A stretch of DNA of 64,000 nt from VXLM01 sp965242665 (GCA_965242665.1 OZ251484.1:2976001-3040000), one strand, 5' to 3'; counted from the first letter of the stretch, positions 43,948 to 53,636 are shown. The notes: generated from the letters alone by a model not told the origin. Program-made: numbers and translations.

Positions 43948-45180
43948 TTAGTATAGCCGCACGAAGACCTCTTCGCCTGCGTACAGCCCCCCCCTGTCGA
44001 GCGGAACGACGACCACGCCGTCCGCATTCACAAGCGTGCTGATGAGGTTCGACTTGCCGAACGAAGGCTCTGCAACGGTCCTCCCCCCTCGTCCGATGAG
44101 CTTGACCGGAACATGATCCTCTCGCCCAGGCGCAGACCGAATATTCTGTGCAAGGTCCACCCGCAGGCCACGAACGGCCAAGTCTTCCGAGTAGCCCATC
44201 AGAGCGTGAATCGTTGGGCGCACGAGTATGCCAAAGACGATCATCGCCGATACTGGATTCCCAGGGAGACCGAACGCCGGGGTTCCGTTCAGGAGCGCAA
44301 CGATCGTCGGCTTCCCCGGTTTGTGCGCGATGCCGTGCGCGAGCACACCGGGACGACCCAGTTTGCCGAACACCGCCGCAGTCATATCCCGGCTGCTAAC
44401 CGAACTCCCGGCCGAGAAGACCAGGACATCCGCCCGCTCCATTCCTTCCTTGCCTGCCTGGATCTGCGCCTCGTAATCATCTGGCGCGAGTCCGATATGT
44501 ACAGGGATCCCTCCCGCCTCTCGGACGAGAGATGATATCGTGTACGAATTGATGTCTCGCACCTGCCCTGTGCGAGGCTTCCGCTCTGGAGACACCAACT
44601 CGTCGCCCGTGGAGACGATTGCTACTTTGGGCTGTCTGGCGACATCCACCTCGGTTATACCCAATCCGAAGAAGAATCCAACATCCTGCGCCCTGATCAA
44701 GCGGCCCTTTGGCGCGATTACCTCTCCGGCCCGGACGTCCTCGCCAACCTGAATGACGTTTTCTCCAGGCGCGACCGGACTCATGACTTCTATGGAGTCT
44801 TCCCCGATGCGCTGCGTGTTCTCGACCATGACGACCGCATCGGCTCCCTCGGCAAGCATCCCCCCGGTGTAGGCGGCTGCAACTTGCCCCGCGGCGAGGG
44901 AAACCGTTGGCTGCGCCCCCATCGGTGCTTCTCCAATCACGCGACAGTAGGCAGGCAGCGACTCCGACGCCCCAAACGTGTCACGGGATCGAACGGAGTA
45001 GCCGTCCATCGCAGAACGAGGGTAGGAAGGGAGATCTTCTGTTGCGACGATTTCCCTCGCCGTGATACGCCAGAGCGTCTGGGACGTGGGGGCAACCTCG
45101 GCCTGGACCGACACGTCCAGTCGATCGAGGAGCGCAGCGAGAGCCTCACTCGGAGGGACGACTTCGAAGAACTCTCGCAT
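43948..45180 (-). CDS. moeA: Molybdopterin molybdenumtransferase MoeA
   Basis: A 410-residue MoeA that ligates molybdate or tungstate to adenylated molybdopterin. Signatures include YPRSAMDGYSVRSRDT in the substrate loop, VENTQRIGEDSI, VFSAGSSVSSRDMTAAV and FGLPGNPVSAMIVF. It is the shorter of two neighbouring MoeA proteins. Having two copies next to an AOR enzyme suggests one for Mo and one for W. It lies 25 bases downstream of fhs and six bases upstream of the fused moeA, so all are in one operon. Confidence 0.93.
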   Translation of the reverse strand: MREFFEVVPPSEALAALLDRLDVSVQAEVAPTSQTLWRITAREIVATEDLPSYPRSAMDGYSVRSRDTFGASESLPAYCRVIGEAPMGAQPTVSLAAGQVAAAYTGGMLAEGADAVVMVENTQRIGEDSIEVMSPVAPGENVIQVGEDVRAGEVIAPKGRLIRAQDVGFFFGLGITEVDVARQPKVAIVSTGDELVSPERKPRTGQVRDINSYTISSLVREAGGIPVHIGLAPDDYEAQIQAGKEGMERADVLVFSAGSSVSSRDMTAAVFGKLGRPGVLAHGIAHKPGKPTIVALLNGTPAFGLPGNPVSAMIVFGILVRPTIHALMGYSEDLAVRGLRVDLAQNIRSAPGREDHVPVKLIGRGGRTVAEPSFGKSNLISTLVNADGVVVVPLDRGGLYAGEEVFVRLY

Positions 45181-45205
45181 GATTCAACAGGCGCGGCTGT
45201 ACAGT

Positions 45206-46828
45206 CTACAGTCCGATGATATTGCCGTGAGCGTCCACGTCGAGCTGCCTTGGATGCTCGGGCAGACCCGGCATCGTGACGATCGTGCCGGAGATCGGGT
45301 AGATGAACCCCGCCCCAACTGATGCGCGAACATCGGAGACCGTAAACGTGTAGCCAGACGGACGCCCCTTCCGGAACGCTTTGTCCGAGATCGATAGGGG
45401 AGTCTTCGCCATGCAAACCGGGAGAGTACCCCACCCTTGCTCCTCGAACGTCTTGAGCTTCCTCCGTGCGCCGGCAGCCCATGAAACGTCGGCGGCGTTA
45501 TACACCTTGCGGGCAAGGGCCGACACTTTCTCTTCGATTGACGCGTTGGCATCGTATAGGTAATCGATCCGCGGCTTGTCATTCTCGGAGGCCTGGACGA
45601 CCGCTTCCGCCAACTCCTTTCCTCCTGATCCACCGTTGGCAAAGACGGTGCATTCCACTGCCGCGAACGCGCCCGCAGCCTCCGATCGATCCTTGACCAC
45701 CGCGACCTCTTCGACGGAATCCGTTGGAAAGCGGTTGATCGCTACTACCACGGGAAGTCCGAACGACGCAATGACTCCCACGAGGTGCTCGACATTCGCC
45801 ATGCCTTTCTCCACCGCTTCGACATTCGGAGTGTCGAGTTGCCCGAATGGGACCCGCCCATGCGACTTCACGGCCCGCACCGTCGTCACGATGACGGCCG
45901 CGTGCGGTTCCAAGTCGTTGAACCGCGCCTTGATGTGCATGAACTTCTCAAAACCCAGGTCCGCTCCAAAGCCCGCCTCCGTGAATACGTAGTCGGCGTA
46001 TCCCAGCGCCAAACGATCGGCCAACACCGAGTTGCATCCGTGCGCGATATTGCCGAACGGCCCCGCGTGTATGAAGACCGGTTGCCCCTCGCTCGTCTGC
46101 ACCAAGTTTGGATGGATGGCGTGCCGCAGCAAGGACATGAGCGACCCAACCGCATCGACGTCCTTGGCAGTAACCGGCCTTCCCTGGTCGGTGAATCCAA
46201 CGATCATCCGTCCGAGTCTGGCGCGCAGGTCCTCGAGCCCGGACGCCAAGGCCAATATCGCCATGATCTCTGACGCAGTGACGATATCGAAGCCGGACTC
46301 GCGCATCGGGCCGTTCTGCGATCCCCCGAGCCCAGTGACGATCTGACGAAGCGCGCGCTCCTCCACATCCACGACACGCCGCCATGTAATGTTCTGCGGG
46401 CCGAATCCATCGACCTTGCCGCGCTCGGCGGCGTTGTCCGTGAGAGCGGCAAGGAGATTGTGTGCCGATGCCACTGCGTGCGCGTCGCCAGTGAAGTGGA
46501 TGTTCACCTCGTCCTGCGGTTCGACCAGGGAGGCTCCCCCGCCGGTCCCTCCCCCCTTGATGCCGAATATAGGGCCAAGCGACGGCTCGCGCAGAGCCGC
46601 TGCCGCCTTGTATCCCATCTGCCCCATCGCCTGAGTGATGCCAACCGTCACGGTCGTCTTCCCCTCGCCGGCCTTGGTTGGGGTCATTCCGGTCATCAGA
46701 ATCAGTTTGCCTTTGGGGGCATCCGCCTTGATGGCGTCGAGATGAATCTTTGCCTTGTACGGCCCGTATGGAATGACATGCTGGCGGTTGATGCCAATAG
46801 AATCGGCGATCTCGGTTATAGGGCGCAT
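45206..46828 (-). CDS. fhs: Formate-tetrahydrofolate ligase
   Basis: Fhs joins formate and tetrahydrofolate using ATP to make 10-formyl-THF, the first step of the methyl branch of the Wood-Ljungdahl pathway or a source for purine synthesis. At 540 residues it is close to the usual 550-560. GMTPTKAGEGKTTVTVGI is the nucleotide-binding loop (residues 47-64), followed by REPSLGPIFGIKGGGTGGG, LLAALTDN, LDTPNVEAVEKGMANVEHL and INRFPTDS, all family signatures. It is the first gene of the cluster with moeA, mobA, moaD and aor, and complements the formate dehydrogenase 10 kb away: the two enzymes link CO2, formate and formyl-folate. Confidence 0.96.
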   Translation of the reverse strand: MRPITEIADSIGINRQHVIPYGPYKAKIHLDAIKADAPKGKLILMTGMTPTKAGEGKTTVTVGITQAMGQMGYKAAAALREPSLGPIFGIKGGGTGGGASLVEPQDEVNIHFTGDAHAVASAHNLLAALTDNAAERGKVDGFGPQNITWRRVVDVEERALRQIVTGLGGSQNGPMRESGFDIVTASEIMAILALASGLEDLRARLGRMIVGFTDQGRPVTAKDVDAVGSLMSLLRHAIHPNLVQTSEGQPVFIHAGPFGNIAHGCNSVLADRLALGYADYVFTEAGFGADLGFEKFMHIKARFNDLEPHAAVIVTTVRAVKSHGRVPFGQLDTPNVEAVEKGMANVEHLVGVIASFGLPVVVAINRFPTDSVEEVAVVKDRSEAAGAFAAVECTVFANGGSGGKELAEAVVQASENDKPRIDYLYDANASIEEKVSALARKVYNAADVSWAAGARRKLKTFEEQGWGTLPVCMAKTPLSISDKAFRKGRPSGYTFTVSDVRASVGAGFIYPISGTIVTMPGLPEHPRQLDVDAHGNIIGL

Positions 46829-46892
46829 CGATATTCCTCTCCGATGGTAAGAGCTTGTGAATAGATTGTACCATACTCCGCGCCGTGTGCGG

Positions 46893-48206
46893 CTACTGCA
46901 CGGAGCGCAGCCTCCTGTGAAATACGAGTAGCAGGAACGTGACTACGGTTATTACCGCGCCCATGAATGCGAACGCGATACGCGGACTGAAGAAATCGGA
47001 GAGGAAACTGACCGGAAGTATCCCCGCTCCCATGAGCCCAAAGTTCATCATCCATAAGCTCATCACTCGTCCGCGGTATGCGTCGTCCATGTTCTCCATG
47101 ATAAGCGTCTGATTCAAGGATCGGTTCGCCGCATCTCCCAGTCCCAGCAAGAGCATGAACGGGGCCGCCAAGAAATAGAAGGGTATCGCCGAGGTCGTGA
47201 GCAAGGCCAACCCCGCCGCAAACCCGCCCCCAAGGAGAAGCAGGCCTCGCCTCCACTTTCCCACCGACGCGATCGCCAACGAACCGGCGAGCGACCCAAT
47301 GCCTACCACACTCAACAGCAACCCCAGCGAGTCGGATCCACGCCCGTAGACCTCCACCACGTACACGGGCAGGAGAAATCGGTACGGCATCACTACCACC
47401 ACCATGCTCAAGCCGAACAAGAGCAGCGTCAAGATGAAAGGACTCCGCATGATGTACCGAACGCCGTCCTGAATATCACTCAGCATCGACGGCTTCGTTC
47501 CGACTCGCTCCAAGGGCATCGCAGGGATGCTCGTAGTGAGCAGCACTGCGACCGCGGACATGGCCGTTATGACGAAGTAGACCGGCGCCGGGCCGACCAC
47601 GCTGTATAGAACGCCCGCAATGGACGGAGCGATGACGGCGGTCGCGCTCATTCCAGACGCCGACAGCGCAATCGCGTTCCCAAGGTTCTTCGTTCCCACC
47701 AGCTGCGGCACGAACGCCTGCCGCGCCGGCGCCAGAAACGACCACATGATACCTTGGACCACAGCCGCCGCGAACAGATAGTACCAGGCGATGACACCGA
47801 AGAGAATCGCCGCCCCCACCGTTACGGCTAGCAGCGCGTTTACGACCTGGCCGACTTGGATCAGCCTCCGACGCTCCACACGATCGGCCAGCGCCCCCCC
47901 GAACAACGCAAATAGCAGCACCGACAACGTTCCCCCGGCGCTCACGATCCCCACTAGCCAGTCGGACTCCGTCAGCTCATAGGTCAGATAGCCCCGGACG
48001 AGCATTTGCATCTGCGTCGCCCCCATGAGAAAGACGGTTCCAAGCCATAGACGCAGGAAGTTCCTGTTTTCGAACGACCGGAACATGGTCGACAGGAAGG
48101 CGGCGGTTGGCGGGTGTAACGTGCGGCGTCTACTAGGAGGGGTTCGAGAGGGGGGACATTCGCCGCCGTCTCCGGACGACGAATGCGATTCGGAGGAGGT
48201 TTCCAT
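46893..48206 (-). CDS. MFS transporter, exporter type
   Basis: A major facilitator of about 437 residues with 12 membrane helices and an N-terminal hydrophilic tail. FGGALADRVERRRLIQVGQV is the G.laDr..RR loop between helices 2 and 3, and RNFLRLWLGTVFLMGATQMQMLVRGYL is the first helix in the same group (MFS_3) as the gene at 23896. The start is uncertain: METSSES at 48206 and MFRSFENRNF at 48086 both lack a ribosome site; I used the former. The region upstream is the repeat array. Substrate unknown. Confidence 0.82.
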   Translation of the reverse strand: METSSESHSSSGDGGECPPSRTPPSRRRTLHPPTAAFLSTMFRSFENRNFLRLWLGTVFLMGATQMQMLVRGYLTYELTESDWLVGIVSAGGTLSVLLFALFGGALADRVERRRLIQVGQVVNALLAVTVGAAILFGVIAWYYLFAAAVVQGIMWSFLAPARQAFVPQLVGTKNLGNAIALSASGMSATAVIAPSIAGVLYSVVGPAPVYFVITAMSAVAVLLTTSIPAMPLERVGTKPSMLSDIQDGVRYIMRSPFILTLLLFGLSMVVVVMPYRFLLPVYVVEVYGRGSDSLGLLLSVVGIGSLAGSLAIASVGKWRRGLLLLGGGFAAGLALLTTSAIPFYFLAAPFMLLLGLGDAANRSLNQTLIMENMDDAYRGRVMSLWMMNFGLMGAGILPVSFLSDFFSPRIAFAFMGAVITVVTFLLLVFHRRLRSVQ

Positions 48207-48269
48207 GACTCTAGTGTACGGGTAGCGCGTCGAGAAGGGAAGTGGGGGCGGGTTCTCGTCGCTTCCTTT

Positions 48270-49163
48270 GCCGTATATGCTTGCCCCAGACCGCAAACCC
48301 ACCTCACAGAGTCATTCCCTCACAGCATTCTCCGCCCTTATATTGCCATACCCGCACTCTCCCCCGTCATCCCCACGCACTCCCTCCCCCGTCATTCCCT
48401 GTCATTCCCACGCTCCCCCCGTCATTCCCGCACCCTCCCCCGTCATTCCCGCGAAGGCGGGAATCTAGTCGCCTGCCGTATATGCTTGCCCCAGACCGTA
48501 AACCCACCTCACAATCATTCCCGCACCCTCCCCCGTCATTCCCGCGAAGGCGGGAATCTAGTCGCCTGCCGTATATGCTTGCCCCAGACCGCAAACCCAC
48601 CTCACAATCATTCCCGCACTCTCCCCCGTCATTCCCACACCCCCTCACGTCATTCCCGCACCCACCCACGTCATTCCCGCACCCACCTACGTCATTCCCG
48701 CGAAGGCGGGAATCTAGTCGCCTGCCGTATATGCTGCCCCAGACCGCAAACCCACCTCACAATCATTCCCTCACAGCATTCTCCGCCCTTATACTGCCAT
48801 ACCCGTGTTCTCCCACGTCATTCCCACACCCACCCACGTCATTCCCACACCCACTCACGTCATTCCCGCACCCTCCCCCCGTCATTCCCGCGAAGGCGGG
48901 AATCTAGTCGCCTGCCGTATATGCTTGCCCCAGACCGCAAACCCACCCCACCGTCATTCCCGCCCTTCTCCCCCGTCATTCCCGCCCTTCTCCCCCGTCA
49001 TTCCCGCCCTTCTCCCCCGTCATTCCCGCCCTTCTCCCCCGTCATTCCCGCACCCCTCACATCATTCCCGCACCCTCCCCCGTCATTCCCGCATTTCTCC
49101 CCCGTCATTCCCGCACTCTCCCACGTCATTCCCGCGAAGGCGGGAATCTAGCGGCTCAAGTCC
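48270..49163. repeat. Nested satellite made from REP-like palindromes
   Basis: Almost 0.9 kb of repeats at three scales. Level 1 is the perfect palindrome ATTCCCGCGAAGGCGGGAAT followed by CTAG, at 48445, 48538, 48694, 48884 and 49128. Level 2 is a tail of about 45 bases (TCGCCTGCCGTATATGCTTG, then CCCCAGACCGCAAACCCACC) that follows all of these but the last and also occurs alone at 48270. Level 3 is short runs of CGTCATTCCCGC plus 7-10 pyrimidines, tandem at 48949-49050 with a period of about 20, made from the left half of the palindrome. A 35-base segment (CTCACAGCATTCTCCGCCC...) also occurs twice (48319, 48770). The strand bias gives long open frames that are not genes. The remaining bases to 49330 hold only a possible TTGACG promoter. 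Confidence 0.85.
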
Positions 49164-49330
49164 GCCGCGCACTCATAGGAATACCCGCGCGCGACGCAGA
49201 AAACCCCCCAGCAGGGCGCACGACATGCGCCCCCATCGAGGCTGGCCCGTCTGCTCTGCGCGCGCCGTCGATTGCGCGCGCGGGGAGTGTTGACGGAGTA
49301 GGCGGGGATAGGATACCATCAGTTGCCGCC

Positions 49331-52300
49331 ATGATGACAATGCACAGAGACAGCTTGGTTGCCCGCATCGAGGCCCGCTTTGGCGCAGGACGCGCGTGGA
49401 CGCCGCCTTCCGGTGGTTTCCCCGCAACGGTCTGGGAAACCCAGGCCTACCACCTCGTGTGCTCGGATGGGAACCTGAACGAACCCGACATGCGGAGGTT
49501 GTGGGAGGCGCGGAAGGGCCGCCAAGCTCTTCCCGTGGTACTGCTGGCGGCGTCGGACGACCTCGCCAAGGTGCGGGTTGCGGGGCCGCAGAGCCCTCGA
49601 CCTGTGCGGGAGCTTCCGGCCGACCTCGTGCTCGATCTACTGGAGGACTGCCGATCGCCGCAGATGCGCGCACGGGAAGCCGCATCCATGCTCTCCAGAG
49701 AATTCGCCCGCCTCGAAGAGTCCGTCGTGCCCGGCCTCCGGGTCAAAGACCTGCTCACCCCCCACTTCGTGCGGGATCGCCTCCGGCGGAGCGTGGACGA
49801 GCGGCGCCTGTCCGAGGCGGCCGCACAGGTCGGACGCGCGGAGTCTTGGCGGCCCTTGTTCGAAAGCTTGCGCTATTCGGTGGAACAACTACCAAGGCGC
49901 GGCTATCTGCTGCGGCACAGCAACGCCCCGATTGCAGTCGTCCACCCCTTGCAAAACGCGTCGTTGTTCAGCCGCCTCAACGACAACGGCGAACTTCCCG
50001 AAGGCTTAGCGCTGGCCGACTGCGAACGAAACGGCGCGGCATGGGCCATCCTCGCCGCAGGCAGCCGAATGCGCCTCTTCCAACGTCAACCCCCCATCGG
50101 AGCGGCGACCAGCCAATACATCGAGATTGACCTGTCCGAGCTCCACTCTAGCCACAGATTCTACCTCGGATTGTTCGCCCCGGAGTCCCTCCGAGAGGGC
50201 GGCTGGCTCGCCGGGTGGGTCGAGGACGCCAGAGACTTTGGAGAAGAGCTCCGCAAGGGCCTCGAGGATCGACTCGTCAAGGACGCCCTGCCCAACATCG
50301 CCCGCGGATTGGGCGCATACCTGGAGAGACACGGCGCCGACCTCAGCGACCGCGACCGGCTGCGCGAGATCGAAGAAGCGGCGTTGACCCTAGTCTTTCG
50401 ATTCATGTTCCTGCTCCATACGGAAGCCCGCGGCTACCTCCCCATCGGATCTGCCGCCTACCGCCCTCACAGCGCAGCCAAGCTCGCGGAGGACTGCCGA
50501 CGCGATATAGCGATGCTAGACCGCAGATCGACCGTGAAATGGGACAGCCTCCGGACGTTGGTGCGGATGGTTCGTACTGGGAACCCAGCCGCCGGAGTGC
50601 CCGCCTACAACGGCAGCCTGTTCGCCGCCAGCGGCTTTCCGGGCAGCTCCCTGTTGGAAAATGCAGAGATCGCCGACAACTACCTCGGACCCGCCCTCAC
50701 GGCCATCGCCCACCCAGTGGATAAGCACGACGCAGCAGGACTCGACTACGCCGGCTTGGACATCGGACACCTGGGAGCCATCTACGAAAAACTGCTCAGC
50801 TACCGGCTTACCCGTGCACCAGAGGATCTAGCCTACGACCCAAAGCAAGACATCTTCCGACCCATGCGCGCAGGCGAACAGACGGAAGTGACGCGCGCCG
50901 ACCTCTACTATCAGGCAGAAGCAGGCGGACGCAAGGCCGCAGGCGTCTTCTACACACGCCGCGAATTCGTCAAACACCTCTTGAACCACTCCCTAAAACC
51001 CGCACTCGAAGAACACCTCGAACGCATCGAAACCCTCGCCAAACGCAATCCCAACGAGGCCGCACAACGCCTCTTCGACTTCTATATCGTCGACCCAGCC
51101 ATGGGCAGCGCACACTTCCTCACAGCCGCCTTGGACATGATGACCGACCGCATCGAGATCTTCCTAGCCAATATCGCAGGCCTTCCCGCCATCCACCGAC
51201 AAATCGACGAGCTCCGAGAAGGCGGGGATACGATGGGTCTCGTCCTGGAAGACGGAGACCTCCTCCGACGCCTCATCCTCAAACGCTGCATCTACGGCGT
51301 CGACCTCTCCCCAATGGCCGTAGAAGTCGCCAACGTCACCCTCTGGCTCGCATCCTTCGTACCAGGCCTCGCACTCTCCTACCTAGGCAGCAACCTCAAA
51401 TGCGGCGACGCACTCATCGGCGTCGCAGACCCAAACGTCGTCGGAGAAGCCGACAGCCCCCTCCTAACCGGCGAACCCGTCCGCGCAGCCATGAAATCCG
51501 CCGCCGACCTCCAACGCAAACTCGCACAAAACCCCGACCGCACTCCAGACGAAGTCAAGCAATCCGAGCAATTGGCCGCCTCCCTCCACGCAGCCACCAG
51601 CGGACTCCGTCGCGCCTTCGACCTCTGGGCCGCAGAACCCCTAGGCGTCGACGGCGCGCGCCACACCCTGGAAACCAACGTAGCCTCACTCGTCGAAGGC
51701 GGATGGGAACGAAATCAGGATCTTGCCAACAAAGTCGACGCGGCAGAATCCGCCGCCGCCCAATACCGCTTCTTCCATTGGCCCCTCGAATTCCCCAACG
51801 TCTTCCACCGCAACCGACCAGGCTTCGACGTCGTCGTCGGCAATCCCCCCTGGAACAAAGTCAAGTTCGAAATGCCCAGCTTCCTTGCGCTCCACGACCC
51901 GGGCATCAAAGGCCTACGGTCTGGACTCGAGAGAGACGAGCGCGCGGAACGCCTCTTCCAACAGCGCCCGGAACTGCGACAGGAAATAGAAGACATCAAG
52001 AGGCAGATAGTAGAGCGGCGTAACTTCTTCCGCGCGGACAACGGCTATACGATTCAGGGAAGCGGCGACACCGACCTCTACAAGCTGTTCTGCGAACGCT
52101 ACGCATCTATCGCCGCCAAGGGCGCGTTTATGGGCGTCGTCCTGCCGCGCGTCGCATTCCTGAATGACGGCAGCCGAGGGTTCCGCCGCTGGTTCTTTAG
52201 AGAGTGCCGACCCAGCCGGGTCGATGCCTTGTCGAACAACCGCCATTGGGCGTTCGACATCCATCCGCAGTTCTCGATAGCCCTCGTGACCGCCCAGGTC

Positions 52301-53362
52301 GGCGTCCCAGTATCCGGCGCTTTGACCACGACCGGCCCCTCGCGCAGCGAGGAGGAGTTTACCGATTGCATAGAGAGCGCTAGCGTGGATGTGGATTTGA
52401 GCGATCTGGCCGCTTGGACGACAGCGCGCGGGGCCGGCAGTGATCCGACGTGGGAGCTGCCGTTGCTTTCTACTCCAAGCCATGTTTCTGTCTTAAAAAA
52501 ATTACGGTGGGACAGGCCCCGCTTCGACGTCTTGCAAAACCCCAAAACCCCAAAAATTTCAAACGCGCGCGATGCTTCGCTGAGTGCAATTCTATACAGA
52601 GAGCTAGACTCAGCGAAGCATCGCGCGCGTTTCACTCACCCTCCGGGTGAGGGTCGTATCCCTATATGGAAAGGATCGTCTTTCGACCAGTACGACCCAC
52701 ATGGACGCAACCCCGCGGGCTATGGAGTAATGGGGGAAATAGAGGAAATCTTGCAACGCCAACGTTTGGGCTCCAGAGAGTTCAACAAGATATTTCCTAG
52801 TGAAATACTAAACGATCCTGCTACCCTCCCAGTTCACCATGCCCGAGTAGGCTTTCGTGCCGTGTCTGGTCGAACAAACTCTCAAACAGCTATCGGTTGC
52901 CTCATACCCCCGGAGACACCACTAACCGACCGAGCACCTTACATATGGTTCTACTTGTGGAATGCACTGGAGCAGGCGTCTGTTCTCGGCGTGTTTGATA
53001 GCCTGGCCTTTGACTGGCAAGCCAGGCGGTTTGTTGAGACAACCCTAAACTATTTCATCCTCAACGCTCTCACATTCCCGTCTTGGGAAGACATTGACTG
53101 GCGGCGTATCGGCAGGTTGGCTGCGGAGTTGTCCTGCGTAGACGAGCGGTTCGCCAAGTTTGCGGATGAGGCCGGAGTGGATTGGGGCCTGCTGCCCGAG
53201 TACCAGCGCATGGACAAGCGCGCAGAGATCGACGCCTTGGTCGCCCATGGCTACGGCCTGACCGCCGACGAATTGCGCTTCATCTTCACCGACTTCACCG
53301 AGCGCGCCGTAACCCCCGCCTATCGGGAGTTAGTCATAGAGAAGTTCGAGGCGCTAGGGTAG
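49331..53362 (+). CDS. Large Eco57I-like DNA adenine methylase
   Basis: A 1343-residue protein. The first 500 residues are helical and have no recognised motif; they could hold DNA-binding or nuclease-like parts. The methylase core follows: VDPAMGSAHFL (about 588-598, the SAM-binding motif), IYGVDLSPMAVEVANVTLWL (about 655-675) and VVGNPPWNKVKFE (NPPW 838-841, the catalytic motif of N6-adenine methylases). A target-recognition region lies after about residue 950. Its length and layout match type IIG or DISARM/BREX-style methylases (DrmMI, PglX). A 25-bp perfect palindrome (52561-52632) is inserted in frame in the recognition region. It is followed on the same strand by a PLD-SNF2 helicase and a DUF499-like ATPase, so it is probably the modification part of a defence system. 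Start codon without a clear ribosome site. Confidence 0.82.
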   Translation: MMTMHRDSLVARIEARFGAGRAWTPPSGGFPATVWETQAYHLVCSDGNLNEPDMRRLWEARKGRQALPVVLLAASDDLAKVRVAGPQSPRPVRELPADLVLDLLEDCRSPQMRAREAASMLSREFARLEESVVPGLRVKDLLTPHFVRDRLRRSVDERRLSEAAAQVGRAESWRPLFESLRYSVEQLPRRGYLLRHSNAPIAVVHPLQNASLFSRLNDNGELPEGLALADCERNGAAWAILAAGSRMRLFQRQPPIGAATSQYIEIDLSELHSSHRFYLGLFAPESLREGGWLAGWVEDARDFGEELRKGLEDRLVKDALPNIARGLGAYLERHGADLSDRDRLREIEEAALTLVFRFMFLLHTEARGYLPIGSAAYRPHSAAKLAEDCRRDIAMLDRRSTVKWDSLRTLVRMVRTGNPAAGVPAYNGSLFAASGFPGSSLLENAEIADNYLGPALTAIAHPVDKHDAAGLDYAGLDIGHLGAIYEKLLSYRLTRAPEDLAYDPKQDIFRPMRAGEQTEVTRADLYYQAEAGGRKAAGVFYTRREFVKHLLNHSLKPALEEHLERIETLAKRNPNEAAQRLFDFYIVDPAMGSAHFLTAALDMMTDRIEIFLANIAGLPAIHRQIDELREGGDTMGLVLEDGDLLRRLILKRCIYGVDLSPMAVEVANVTLWLASFVPGLALSYLGSNLKCGDALIGVADPNVVGEADSPLLTGEPVRAAMKSAADLQRKLAQNPDRTPDEVKQSEQLAASLHAATSGLRRAFDLWAAEPLGVDGARHTLETNVASLVEGGWERNQDLANKVDAAESAAAQYRFFHWPLEFPNVFHRNRPGFDVVVGNPPWNKVKFEMPSFLALHDPGIKGLRSGLERDERAERLFQQRPELRQEIEDIKRQIVERRNFFRADNGYTIQGSGDTDLYKLFCERYASIAAKGAFMGVVLPRVAFLNDGSRGFRRWFFRECRPSRVDALSNNRHWAFDIHPQFSIALVTAQVGVPVSGALTTTGPSRSEEEFTDCIESASVDVDLSDLAAWTTARGAGSDPTWELPLLSTPSHVSVLKKLRWDRPRFDVLQNPKTPKISNARDASLSAILYRELDSAKHRARFTHPPGEGRIPIWKGSSFDQYDPHGRNPAGYGVMGEIEEILQRQRLGSREFNKIFPSEILNDPATLPVHHARVGFRAVSGRTNSQTAIGCLIPPETPLTDRAPYIWFYLWNALEQASVLGVFDSLAFDWQARRFVETTLNYFILNALTFPSWEDIDWRRIGRLAAELSCVDERFAKFADEAGVDWGLLPEYQRMDKRAEIDALVAHGYGLTADELRFIFTDFTERAVTPAYRELVIEKFEALG
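52561..52652. repeat. Perfect 25-bp inverted repeat plus a second hairpin, inside the methylase gene
   Basis: AAACGCGCGCGATGCTTCGC followed by TGAGT (52561-52585) is the exact reverse complement of 52608-52632, with 22 bases between. Just after it CTCACCC-TCC-GGGTGAG (52636-52652) is another perfect hairpin. A run of A and C-A repeats (52495-52560) precedes them. The insertion has a length compatible with the reading frame and adds residues such as NARDASLSAILYRELDSAKH to the protein. This is the style of protein-coding palindromic elements known from Rickettsia. Confidence 0.85.
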
Positions 53363-53409
53363 TGCGGCTGCTGCTCCTCCCTGCTACATCTCCGCCTCCC
53401 ACCCACGTC

Positions 53410-53429
53410 ATTCCCGCGAAGGCGGGAAT
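53410..53429. repeat. REP-like palindrome, isolated copy
   Basis: A perfect ATTCCCGCGAAGGCGGGAAT with CTAG, preceded by CCCACGTC as in the array at 48.3-49.2 kb, and followed by a different tail (CAGGCGGGCATATGCGC). It shows that the same element also sits at the other end of the methylase gene. Confidence 0.8.
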
Positions 53430-53605
53430 CTAGCAGGCGGGCATATGCGCGCGCGGACGCTCCCGCACCTACATCCGCGCGCAGCGCGCCAAGCCCGGCA
53501 AGAGAACGGAGGTTCGACACCCTGGAGAAGGGGCTAGCGGGGAACCTGGAACGCATGAAAATCATAGACCGGTCGGGAGAATATGGAAGGTTATATGACA
53601 GATTG

Positions 53606-53636
53606 ACCATATCACGAGTTCGTTTACCATTGTCAA
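53606..53636 (-). promoter_or_regulatory. Decayed copy of the DUF5678/protease promoter
   Basis: On the minus strand TTGACA (53631-53636), 19 bases and TATGGT (53606-53611), followed by a leader that starts ATGGTCAATCTGTCATATAA. The real promoter at 54456-54485 has TTGACA, 18 bases and TATGAT, followed by ATGATAGACTTATCATATAG. The two are alignable over 50 bases with many changes, and no gene follows this one, so it is a remnant of a former second copy. Confidence 0.5.

Noticed and set aside
48270..49163. CRISPR array
   Set aside because: The repeats vary in length and spacing, the intervals are themselves repetitive, and no cas gene is near.
48183..49293. Long + strand open frames of 322, 221 and 162 codons rich in HSREGGNL-like and FPRRRES-like peptides
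   Set aside because: They are translations of the REP-like satellite in all three frames. The peptides are set by the DNA repeat, and frames differ only by phase, so they are not proteins.
51400..52023. A 207-codon Arg-rich + strand frame
   Set aside because: It is an out-of-frame reading of the large methylase gene.
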